A stretch of 64,000 bases of DNA from Guadua angustifolia. Lineage: Eukaryota > Streptophyta > Magnoliopsida > Poales > Poaceae. Positions within the stretch are counted from its first letter, which is position 1. The number at the start of each line of letters is the position of its first letter. Shown here piece by piece: positions 1 through 10,900 of this stretch. The stretch is from positions 65,754,376-65,818,375 of the forward strand of contig CM070510.1 in the NCBI GenBank assembly GCA_036346375.1. The letters run 5' to 3'. The position numbers and the translations under genes were made by a program. Under the pieces are notes generated by a model. That model was given only the letters and a program-made list of their open reading frames with translations, made no database searches and was not told the DNA's origin.

Positions 1-654
1 GGAGTAAGGACCTATTTGTTATTTTTTGGACCTGTTCGCTATCCTGAAAAATTAGAAAAGGGCTTGTTCGCGATTTGAATTTAACGGGAGTCTTTTTCCG
101 TAAAATACCGCACGAGGGACCCAAACGCGATTAAGAAAAAAAATCTTTCCCTCACAAGAAATCATGAAGGACCTATTTGTAATCCAGAAAGACCTATCCG
201 TAATTCAAAGAAATGAAAGGGCTTTTTTGAAAAAACGGCTTGGGGACACGTGGATGAGGTGAGCTCTCGGCAATCCCTCCCGCTATAATGGGTGCAACCA
301 TATCTGGAACAAGATACCTACACAAGGATGTTTTAGTCGACAGAATAATTTCACAGTCTAGCTTCTTACAATTTTGCCCATTATTTGACCCAAATACTCA
401 TACCATTTTCCAATTATTTTGGGTCACCAATTAATGCCATATGGTCATGACTAGTATCTTACTAGCTATTAGCATAATATAAATTTCTCAAATGCTCCAC
501 ACGAGCATAAATTCAATGCTGATATATTTCACATGACAAAATTAAATCTATATTGGAATATTGTTTTTCTAGAACAACTTCAATAATTTGATTATATGCC
601 TCAAATGCACAATAACACAATTATGCATACTCCCAGTATGCACCTATACAGTGA
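1..654. other. AT-rich transposon-derived spacer, no gene seen
   Basis: No open frame or RNA gene is supportable here. The right part probably continues the decayed CACTA transposase lying downstream on the minus strand, but the reading becomes unrecognisable left of about 655. The first 300 bases resemble generic grass intergenic repeat (short segments around 'gacctatt' recur within 250 bases). Confidence 0.4.
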
Positions 655-740
655 CAATCATAAGACTTCATGCTAGTTAACTTCAAATCTTTCATCGAGA
701 CCAGTTTCTTAATGCTTGCGAAGTAACCGGATGAAACTTT
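655..740 (-). pseudogene. CACTA (En/Spm) TNP2 transposase fragment, C-terminal side of the split
   Basis: Read on the minus strand from 740 leftwards, the sequence continues the transposase that breaks off at 3992. The residues around the junction read VKV then SSGYFASIKKLV, followed by LKLTSMKSYDCHC. This matches the TNP2 block normally seen as KVP-GYSSNI followed by LKSHDCH. The fragment is separated from the rest of the relic by the 741-3991 insertion. Leftward it degenerates quickly into stops. It is a dead remnant, not a gene. Confidence 0.7.
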
Positions 741-3700
741 TGTAACATTCCGTTTTTCAAGTTCTTGAACTCGAATTTCAAAATCCGAACCCGTGAAAAT
801 TTTCTCGAATTTAATCTAGCTTAAATTAAATTTTCAGAATCAAAAAGGATTTAATTTGAATAAACTATAACTCAAATTAATTATTTCTTATTTTATTTTG
901 GTCCCTTGTGCTTCATTTGATTTTTCTGTATTTTTGGAGATTTTTCCAAATTTATTTGCTATTTATCTTGATTTATTGGAGTTTAATCGGATTTCTGGAA
1001 TTTCCTTAATCCTTAAATTTTCTTAAATAAAACTACTGTTCATCAGCCCGCTTTCCTCGCACAATAAACCCTAGCTCATCTCACCAGTCGATCGATGATC
1101 CAACGATCAAATCGGCTACCGCCACCTATGTACCAAACCCTAACCCTAAGCCGATTCCTCCTTGTCCGTCCGATCTGGATCCGTGACCTCCGCGGCGCCA
1201 CGCCGCCTAACTCGCATACCAGTAATCGCCACCTGAGACAGAGCGCCTCGGCTTCAGCGTCATTTCGCAACCCTAGGCTATATAAAGCCGCCACACACTT
1301 CCCGAGATTCCTCCTCGCCAAGACATTTTGCCCTAGAAATTGCCGCTGAGACGCCGCCACCTACCCACACGAACTTCATGCGGGTCGCCGCCTTGACCGA
1401 AGGTTTCTCGCCATTCTCTCCTTCTCCGGTGAGTCTCGGTAGTAGTTTTGGTACCATGAGTTCACTTTCTTCACGATCTTCTAGATTCACTAACTCTTCT
1501 GCTCCCCATTTGCTCATTCACGGATCGCGATCGTCTTCCCCAAATAGCCGGTGGAATAGCTCCGCCGTCGCCGTCGACTCCTTCGAGATCTCGTGGCCAT
1601 CGGATCTTTCTTCAACGGTCCAGATCCGCGCCGCCTTCCATCCGTAAGCCTCGAAGCCCACCGCCTCGTCACTCATATAAATCGCCCGGCCTGTCATGGC
1701 GTGGCGCGCGTGTTGACCATGTGTGCGCCACCTCAGCGCTAGATCCTTGTAGTCATCCACGTCGGCGATGCCTCGTCGCTGTGTCACGGCACGTCAACAC
1801 CCGTACCACCATGTGGCGCCATGTACACACCACGTCCGTCCCACGTAGCCGCCACGTTCACTTCAGATCTGTGTAGAGCTATGTGTCAGCCACGTCTTTG
1901 CCACAGCATCGCCACCTCAGCCGTAGTCGCCGAGTCATCCGCCACGTGTTAGCCATGTCACCGCCACGTCACCCCTACCTCGCCCAGGTTCGCCACGTCC
2001 GCGCCACATCATCGCCACGTCACCGCCACGTGTGCCCTAGTGCCCAGGTGTCCGCCACGTGTTCGCTGAGTGGACACCACCTCACCACCGCAGCGCCAAG
2101 TAGTACCACCGACATGTGGTCCCCACCATCAGCCACGGCCATTTTTCCGAGTAATCCAATTTTCAAAATCCAGCCAATCGGCGCTTGACACGTGTCACTC
2201 CATATTATTTTTCGATTTTCTCCTCCATTTAAACTTCTAAGCCCTGTTCTCCTCCGTTCGAACTCCGATTCGAACGATTCAAATTTGTAAATTCATCTAA
2301 AATCAAGATCTATCTGTTGGTATATTTATTTTGAATTTTTTGATTTTATTTATTTTTGATTTATTTATTTTTGCCTCGATTTGCGTGTTTCAGCGTGTAG
2401 AGCACGCCTTATTGGTTGAGCGAGAGGAGCATCCAATGGAGGTAGCAAAGATGGGTGAGGGTGAAGGCAAGTCCCTTGACCATATTGAACCCAAGTTTAT
2501 GAAATGCTATTTTGTTTTAAATTATTGCATGCTTAATATTTTGCATCTTTGTACTTTAATGTCATTTTAAATGCTTAGTTAATTGCCAAATTGTTATGCC
2601 CACATTGATATTCATCTTGACAACCATTGACACCCTAGGAAAACTAATTACTGCAATTAATGGTAAACATTTTATTATGGAAAGCGGTAGAAAATGCTTA
2701 GCCATGCTTAATCACGTCGCATACCTTACCATTATGGAAATGATTTCATTCTTGATTCAAAAGGAATTGTGAAACTTATGGCAATTGGTGTTGCTTGGGT
2801 ATTAATTTGAAATTAAAAGTGAAAAAATGATTTAGACCAGGCGGATTGGTTGGATGGCGGGTGCGGGATGCACAAAATTTTTGGAATGTGATTGTCCACC
2901 CTAGTCAATTAAGGACCGGTCGTGTGGCACCATGGGCCATGCTATCTGAGACAACTACATGTCTATAATGGGTACGACTGGCTAAGTAATTTGCATGTAT
3001 CGTTATTTGACTTCGCTTGAAAAATTTGTCTTGGGTTTGTCGGGATGACACTTGCAAGGCGCAAGAGGGGCTTCGGATCGATGGTGAGGTAGCCCTACCA
3101 ATGTGGAACCTTAGCGGTGAGTCGGAAGCAGTATATGCATTGTAAAGGCCTTGTCATGATCTCCTGCTAAGCACACCAAAGGAAGTGTGTCAATAGCTTG
3201 GCGCAAAGGGTTGATCATGTCGTGTGGGTAAAGTGTACCACTCTGCAGAGTCTTAAAACTACTTAAGTAGCAGGTGCCTACGGACAAGGGTAAGCGTGGA
3301 ACGCTTTCACATAGTAGATTTTTACGGTTTTTGGTTTTAAATGGAAAATGATGATTTGGTTTAAAATGAAAATGTGGTTGGGAATCATGAGCTACTAGAA
3401 CTCCGGATTTAGTTTGGCGGCTAGAGCCAACCAGGTAGTTGGAATCTGGAAAATTGTTATACTTCAATTTAATTATTTATGCTATTTACATTTTGTTAAA
3501 TGCCGCTTTATGAAATTATTACTTGTATTTAAAATTCAATTTCGCTTTATGCAAATGAACCCTATATGCTTCCTTTGTTCAAGCCATGCATTTAGTTACT
3601 TGCATTAAGTTTAGAGACTTCTTGAGTATGTTGCATACTCACCCCGCTTTTCATTCTTGGGTTGCTTATTCCATAAAGTAGATGAAGACATCTGTGGTGA

Positions 3701-3991
3701 AGACTTTCTTTGAGGAGGATCAGTAGGACTACTAGGAGGCGACTGATCGGTTGCTTATGGGCACATCGATTGGCCCTTTTGGTTCTACATTTCATTGCTA
3801 CATTTTCACTTAAGCCGTAAGGCTCCATACTTGTAATAATGTGATGATGTTGTTACACTCTTTTGCTTATTATTGTTATTTACTTTTGATATGTCTGTGT
3901 TATCATCATCGCATTTAATGTGTGTGTTACCTGTTCTGGACTAGCACGGTTGAAACACAGAGGGGTCGGATTTGGTAAATCCGGGTCCTCA
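741..3991 (+). mobile_element. 3.25 kb insertion, probable long solo LTR (Ty3/gypsy type)
   Basis: The insertion starts TGTAACATTCCG at 741 and ends with TCCTCA near 3991. It interrupts a CACTA transposase whose frame resumes on the other side. A 7-bp direct repeat, aaacttt, lies at 734-740 and 3991-3997 and fits a target duplication; the exact boundary is ambiguous by one or two bases. Inside are a TATA-like box (TATATAAAG, about 1279-1287), a GC-rich stretch (about 1070-2200) dense in CCACGT, and the words 'gagtatgttgcatactcacc' near 3624, which resemble long LTRs of grass gypsy elements. No gag or pol is present, so a solo LTR is the simplest reading. The short open frames inside are not convincing. 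Confidence 0.6.
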
Positions 3992-5883
3992 AACTTTCAC
4001 ATCATGCAAGCAGTTGCAGAGGTCTATTTTCTCTCTCTTGGATAGAGTGTAGCAAGTTGGGGAAAGATAAAGTTGGCCTTTTTCAGTATCTTGAGGATGT
4101 AGCTCGGCTTTGATTTTCATATCTTCTAGGTTCTTTCGTGCCTTGAGTCTATCCTTAGTTTTGCTAGGACTATTCAATAAAAGACCAATCAAGCTGTCAC
4201 ATATATTCTTCTCTACGTGCATAAAATCGATACAGTGCTGAACTTCTAAGTCCTTCCAATAAAACAAGTCCCAAAATACCGATCTCTTCTTCCATATGGT
4301 CTTCTCAGTTTGGGACCTCGATGTATTACTACTACCATTTCTAAGTACAACATTAATATCCTTAACCATATCAAATACCTCTTCTCCACGATGAGGCCTT
4401 GGAGCTAAATTGTTCTCCTTTGTCTCATCAAATTATTTCTTCATATTGCGGTAGGGTGATTCCTTCAAAGAAACTTATGGTGACGCATGCACATAGTTTT
4501 CTCGAGTGGTTGAGCCACACACTATCGGTTTCATCAAAGCACTGATGGCAGGTTTTGGCTCCTTTTATAGTACGGCCAGATAGGTTATCTAGGGTAGGTA
4601 AATTATTGAGGTGCAAAACAACAATGCATGTAGAGTGAAGTACCCTCGTTTGTACTCATCTCATACCTGTACACCTTCGTTCCACAGTATCACAAGATCT
4701 TCCACTAATGGTTGTAGGTATACATCAATATCGTTTTCAAGTTGTCTCGACTCTTTAATAAATAGCGACATCATAATGTACTTTCGCTTCATACACAACT
4801 AAAGAGGAAGGTTGTAGATATAGAGAGTCACAGACCAAATATTATGAATGTTGCTCATGTTACCAAAAGGTTTCATTCCATCTATACTCAACCAAAACCT
4901 TATATTCCCCGGTTCATTTTCAAAACTATTGCTGAAGAGCCTATCGATGGTTCTCCATTGGGCAGAATTAGTAGGGTGTCTCAGCTTTCCATCCCTCTTA
5001 TGCTCTATCGAGTGCCATTGCAACAATTTAACGTGTTTTTTGTTTCCAAATAAATGCTTAAATCGAGGGATTACTGGCAAATACCACACCACTTTAGCGG
5101 GAGGTCTTTTCTTCACCTCAATGACTTCGCTATCATGACTCTTACGCTTGTATCTCGATGCTTTGCACACCGGACATACATACATGTCTGAATACTCTTT
5201 GCGATAAAGTATACAGTCGTTTGGACATACTTGTATTTCTTCTACTTCCAATTCCAAGGGACATGCAACCTTCCTTGCAAGATGTGGTTTTAAGCAACAT
5301 ATTTCCCACTGGAAGCATGTCCGCTAAAAGATGTAACAACACCGTGAAACTCTTGTCGGACCAACCATTGTCGCCTTCAATTTTAGTAGCGAAAGCACGG
5401 TGTGCAATTTTATGTATTCCTCCGTGCAACCCGGGAACAAAGGTTTGTTCGAGTCCTCCATCAAACCCTTGAATTGATTAAACCCTCTCGACTAGTGTAG
5501 TTCCCTTTTGCATCACGCAACATCTGAGTCAGATTATTGTCATCATCGACAAGCAACCTATCCTCATCGGATCCATAACTGATGTCAGCTGCCATATTGT
5601 CAGCTCCGTCATCAACTACGTTATCACCTTCATGTATTTACTCCTCTTCACCGTGCCTTGTCCAACATGTATAGTGAGGTAAAAAACCTCTTCAAATTAA
5701 GAGTAAGTGAATATGTTCTTTGTCTGAAAACATTTTCTCATTTTTGCAATCAATGCATGAACAATGTATGTATTTGTTCTTCTTTTGCAACTTGTCCTCC
5801 TCGACGGCTTTTAGAAAAGCAGAGACACCATCAATGTATTCTCGGCTGTAATGGTCTACACTGTACATCCATATCTGATCCAT
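3992..5883 (-). pseudogene. CACTA (En/Spm) TNP2-type transposase relic, N-terminal and central part
   Basis: Minus-strand reading starts at 5883 with a typical TNP2 N-terminus (MDQIWMY, then YIDGVSAFL, then CSCIDCKNEK). It continues through DISYGSDED, LNQFKGLMEDSNKPLFPGC, CPNDCILYRKEY, CPVCKASRYKRKS, WYLPVIPRFKHLFGNKKH, WHSIEHKRDGKLRHP and WLSIDGMKPFGNMSN, and ends with CNCLHDVKV. Frame changes and stops near 5290, 5460, 4800, 4610 and 4430 break it into pieces, so no intact transposase can be made. In the family this protein catalyses excision and insertion by binding the terminal CACTA repeats; I could not find those termini here. The relic continues at 655-740. Confidence 0.85.
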
Positions 5884-6367
5884 CTACAATTAATTAACAT
5901 AAACGGTTATCAATAAAAATAAACTAAATCTAAACTTTAATTTGACTATATATAAATGAATCTTAATTGAACTAGGTCTAAACATTAAATTGCAACTACA
6001 ATCCACAAATCAATGCTTATTAAAATATAAAATCTTAATTAAATAAATTCAATATATATTTGATAATAATTAATTAGCTAACAATAGTAGATGGACATAA
6101 TTTTAATCTATATTATATAAAGCTAGGCAAAATTTCATCTAATGGAGTTAAGTAATAAATTGTTATCTACAAAATTCTATGTCAATAGAAACAAACTAAA
6201 ATTTAAACCTTAATTTGAACTATATATAAATTAACCTTAATTAAACTAAGTCCAAGAAATTAAATTGCAATTAGATCACTACAAATCAATGCTTATTAAA
6301 ATATAAAATCTTATTTAAATAAATCCAATATATGTTTGATAATAATTAATTAACTAATAATATATGT
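5884..6367. repeat. AT-rich duplicated segment (two copies of about 180 bp)
   Basis: About 5911-6081 and 6181-6361 are two imperfect direct copies sharing, among other words, 'caatgcttattaaaatata' and 'gataataattaatta'. The block lies just upstream of the CACTA transposase start and may be the transposon's subterminal repeat region. It has no coding content. Confidence 0.6.
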
Positions 6368-6790
6368 TTGACCATGGTAGGATATACGGATGTTGGCTAT
6401 CTGTCTTATTCCCACAGTGCCAAATCCTAGACTGATTTTGTGTTTCTCTGCGATGGTACAGCCGTTTTCTGGCGGTCTTGTAAATAGACCCTGGTAGCAA
6501 CTTCTACCAATCACTCAGAGATTATAGCCCTGTATGAAGCCTCACGTGAATGTGTTTGGCTAAGGCGTGTGGTTAGCCATATCTAGAAGTCACGTGGCCT
6601 TAACACCGTCGATACCCCACAATTATCTATGAAGATAATGCGCTTGTATTGCCAAATGCAATTGGGTTATGTGCAACATCACGAAGCATATCCTAAGTTA
6701 TTCTACCCTCACGAACTCTAGAAGAGTGGTGAGGTTGCAAATAAGTCATGTGAAAATCTTGCAGATTTATTCACTAAGTCTTTGTAAATC
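6368..6790 (+). pseudogene. Ty1/copia polyprotein C-terminus (RNase H region), decayed
   Basis: The plus strand reads GYTDVGYLSYSHSAKS, then VFWRSCK-TLVATSTNHSEIIALYEASRECVWLRRV, then NLADLFTKSL. This is the well-known end of copia reverse transcriptase/RNase H with the ADLFTKSL tail. Several in-frame stops and a small frame break (near 6700) kill it. The element is 5' truncated at about 6367. It is followed after about 290 bases by a polypurine tract and LTR, as expected for the 3' end of the same element. Confidence 0.85.
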
Positions 6791-7078
6791 CACATTTCAA
6801 AATATATTAAAAACATTGGAATGAAAAGACACAGAAGAGAAACCCTTGAACCATAACCCTCATAGTGATCCTGAAGATCCTAATAAAACCCTGAAAGTTA
6901 TAAGTTGTACTCTTTTCTCTTTGTGAATTTTCCTGAAATTTTCTCACATGAAGGTTTTTAATGAGACAACAAGTACAACATAAAGTGCGAGTGTGACGTA
7001 CTCTTTTCTCCATCTCCTTTTTCGCATGGGTTTTTGAGTGAAGTTTTTAATGAGACATGTGTATTACGCGGTATTCGC

Positions 7079-7086
7079 CAAGGGGG
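7079..7086 (+). promoter_or_regulatory. Polypurine tract of the copia remnant
   Basis: CAAGGGGG lies directly before the TG of the 3' LTR. This is the position where plus-strand DNA synthesis is primed in LTR retrotransposons. Confidence 0.6.
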
Positions 7087-7319
7087 TGTTATAAGACAAG
7101 GATTATAAATCCTTTTGGTTTAGGACTCTATCTCCTAGTGTGGGCAAATTCGAACTCTTATCTCATATTGCTATATATATCAAGGCCTCCCATTATAAAC
7201 AATAAATCAATCAATAAAGCGAGAGGTTTCAACCTATATTGTGCGCTTGTGTTCTTGCTCTTGGAATGTTTCTTCGGATTTAGTGATTAGTTGCGGACGA
7301 TCGACTACGTTTCGTAACA
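7087..7319 (+). repeat. Copia 3' LTR (233 bp)
   Basis: The repeat starts TGTTA and ends TAACA, a perfect 5-bp terminal inverted repeat. It contains a TATA-like 'tatatatatcaagg' (about 7171-7184) and an AATAAA-type signal near 7201, as expected for a short copia LTR with U3-R-U5. The partner 5' LTR is not in the window, so the element is truncated. The base block after it is 'attag'; no matching target duplicate can be identified. Confidence 0.75.
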
Positions 7320-7952
7320 ATTAGTAGTCTTCAAAAGTGTGACTATATCTTAAAACATTAAACCGAATCTTGGAGCTGTAACCTAATACTCGAAAGTCGA
7401 AACCCGCTAATACTATCACAATGGGGTGTCATCGTTTACGAGAATGTTGAAAGCGTCCGGAAATTAGCAAATCGCCCTGTTCGAAAACCACCTTGGGCTG
7501 GTGAGCTGACCAATTCGAAAACCGATCCCTACAACCATCATCAAACTGAATGATATCTGCTGTTTCCATTGCTAATACTAGCAATCAAGCCTGTTTATGA
7601 ATAGGTTCCTGTAGCTCACGTTCAAACCATGGTTTTAGTCAGTTTCCTAGATAACCATGCAGACATAAAAACAACCTCCTCCTCACGTTTTCCAACTCTC
7701 TTGCCGCGCACTAAGAAGAAATCAAAGTTACACAGACGCACATGACATCGGCGCTTCTCGACGACCGAAATTAGGCAACCACTAATTCGAGCTAAGTATC
7801 GAACCAAGTACATGACAGAAAACCCGTACCATGATGCATTTTCGCATGGAAAAATGGACGTCCGTCGGAACCGGAGATCGTCTAATTTTTTACCTAGGAG
7901 GAGGTGAATTTAACAAGAGTTGGCGAGGACACCGGCCGGCTAAGGAGAGGGA
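7320..7952. other. 3' flank of GRP94, no gene seen
   Basis: I see no supportable coding frame. The part next to 7953 must include the 3' UTR and poly(A) site of the minus-strand GRP94 gene; no single strong AATAAA on the minus strand was decisive. Confidence 0.4.
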
Positions 7953-10900
7953 CTACAGCTCGTCCTTGTCATACTGGGACGACGGCTGGGGCTCGTCCTC
8001 CTTGCTGGATTCCTTCTCTTCGATCTCTGGCTCCTCTGCCTCCTCTTCCTCCTCAACGGTGGCGTCCGGGCTCAGGTCCAGGCTCTTCTGCACCGACTTG
8101 TAGATGCTGGAGGCGAAGTCCTTGGGATCTTGGAGGTTGAAACCGCTCTCCATGAGAGCCGTCTGGTACACCAGCCTCGCCGTCTGCTTCAAGCCCTCGC
8201 TCTGCATCAAGGAACACGTTAGCATCGTTGTGCGCACGCACCGTCTCGTCTTTGGAAGCAAAGATGGTTAGCTAGAAGTGAGGCTTTGTCAAAATCTGGC
8301 AGCGGTAGGTAGGTACCTCGCTATCCTGGGCAACCTTGTCGCGGAGCTCCTTGATGATGGGATGCCTGGGGTTGATCTCAAGGACCCTCTTGCCGCGCAT
8401 GTACGCCTGCTTGCTGGCATCCGAAAGGGTTTGCGCCTGCATTATCTTCTCCATGTTGGCGCTCCACCCGTACTTGGATGTCACCACCACGCAGGGAGTG
8501 TCGTGCAGCCGGTTGCTGATCTTCACAGAGTCGACGTTCTCGCTCTCGAGAGCCTTCTTCCACCAGTCGGTCAGCTCCTTGAAGGATTCCTTGAGGTCCT
8601 TCAGCTTGGAGTCCTTGCCGAGTTTGAGACCCTCCTTGGACACGTTCTGGAACTTCTTGTCCTCGTAGTCCATCAGGTATTGCATCAAGTACTCATCAAC
8701 TGGGTCAGTGAAGAATATAACCTGCAAAACAAATTGGGCGCGGTGTTACCTAACAAATTCTATCCAGATTGCAGACTATCCTATTGGACAAAGCTAAAAG
8801 CCAAGGGGGCAAAGCATGTAATGCAGCACCCAGATCCCAAATAAAAGACTATCTTGATTTTATACTTGCTCGTATTATTTTTGCTTGGTGTAAAAGCTGA
8901 GAAAGGGGTTTGGAAGTTTATCCACGGTTACTATGACAGTATTAGAGTTGACATGTTTAATTGAATATTGCAGTGCAATAGATTGACTTATGTGCAGGAT
9001 TGCAGGCTGGCTTCAAATCAGAATTTCAGAATGCAAAAATCTAAACGGATTGCAGAATTTGACAGAAAGGAAGAGGCATCACATGATTTACAATTACATA
9101 CCTCATAGTTCTTCTTGGTTAGCCTCTCAAGGAAGGGAGATTTCTCTAGCTGCTCTTTGCTGCTTCCTGTGATGTAAAAGATGTCCTTCTGGCCTGGCCT
9201 CATCCTTGAAATGTACTCATCAAGAGAGGCAAGTTTGCCTTCCGACTTGGTACTGAAAAAGATACAAGATCAGTTTTCTTTTTCCCAGTGTATAGAACTA
9301 CAGTTAAAATTAATGGAAGGCAGTATACAAGAAACCTTTCAAATCTCAAAAGCTTTGCAAGACGGTTTCTGTTAGTTGCATCTTCGATGATCCCCAGCTT
9401 AATTGATTTGCCAAACTCATTCCAGAACTTGGCATACTGGCCCTTTTTCTCCTCCATTGCACTTTTCTCTTCATCTGCTTACAGAAGATGATTAATAAGG
9501 TCTCTCAACATAAATATAGAGTACATGATTTGACGTTAACAGCAAACCCTGTTACCTGTCTTTTCTTTGTTGCTGTACTCATCGGGATCTTCCTCAGCGA
9601 TTTTCCTAATCATGTCAAGAGCTTTGCGGATTAGTTTCTTCTTGATGGTCTTCAAACTGTTATGTTGTTGAAGCATTTCTCGTGAAACATTGAGAGGCAG
9701 TGTGTCTGAGTCAACAATACCCTAAGAAAGAATAGTGTGTTAGAAGTTTAGTCTGTGTTAGTCAACGAATGGTATAGTATGCCATCCATCAAATAGTAAT
9801 GCAGTACCATCAAAAAGCTGAGATACTTCGGAAGAAGGTCATCAAATTCATCAGAGATGAAAACTCTCCTAACATACAACTTGAGATTAGACTTGTTAGA
9901 GTTGTAGTAACTCTCATAGAGATCATGTGGAGCCTTCGGGGGAACGAAGAGCAAAGCTTTGAACTCAACATCGCCCTCAGCAGTGAAGTGGCTCCAGGAC
10001 ATAGGCTTGTCATCACCGAAGTCCTAACAAAATGAAAATGTTGAGTTAGGCAAGATTTCTTACTTTCTAGTTCCTTCTACGAAAGCTTTCATTCACAAAG
10101 GCTTGTTCTCCTATAAATTCATCACTATATTCTGCACCTTAGCTAGGGAGTGGTAAAACTTGGAGTATTCTTCTTCAGTAACCTCCTTGGGGTTACGAAG
10201 CCATATAGCCTTCATATCGTTCAGAAGCTCCCATTCAGTGGTAGTCTCCTTTATTGTCTTTGTCTTGGGCTTTTTCTCTTCACTCTCTTCTGTTTCTTCT
10301 TCGTCTGTAGTCTCTGTGGCTATCAAGGAATACAAGATGCATTAGCGCTGCAACATGGTAGCATCTAAGAAAAAATGAATAAGACTGACCAAAAACTTAC
10401 TTGATTCCTCTTCCTCACTTGATTCCTCTTCATCGGCTGGCACCTCAACATCAACCTCCTTGGTTGCCCACAAGTAAATGGGGAAATTGATGAATTCAGA
10501 GTACTTCTTCACCAAGTCCTGCAAAACAGGTGCATATGTTAAACAAATGATACATGAAAATTGATCAAATAACAGATGTGTTTCGATTATAACGTCTCCA
10601 CTGCAACTATTAGACGGAAATGGCTATGATACATAAACAATACCATAAAAATTATTCCGCGAAAACTAATGGATGCTCTCAATGAAAATGAAATTTTCTG
10701 ATCAGGGACAGTTGCAAAACAATGTGCTCTTATTGTGAAGATAAAACAATTTTACCAGTATGAAACTATGAATTTAGAAAAGGTCAGGTTGAGCTTCCTA
10801 GTTAGTTACTGTCAGCAATTATTTCATGGCTTGTGAAAAAGGCGGTTTCAGTCTTCTATTTTCAGGGGCTGATGGACCTAAACCTTCAACTCAAATGCAG

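Noticed and set aside
1883..2188. 101-codon frame in the GC-rich part of the long LTR
   Set aside because: Composed of CCACGT-repeat translation (His/Ser/Pro/Arg), no domain.
8278..8844. 188-codon plus-strand frame opposite GRP94 exon 14
   Set aside because: Antisense shadow of the conserved HSP90 exon.
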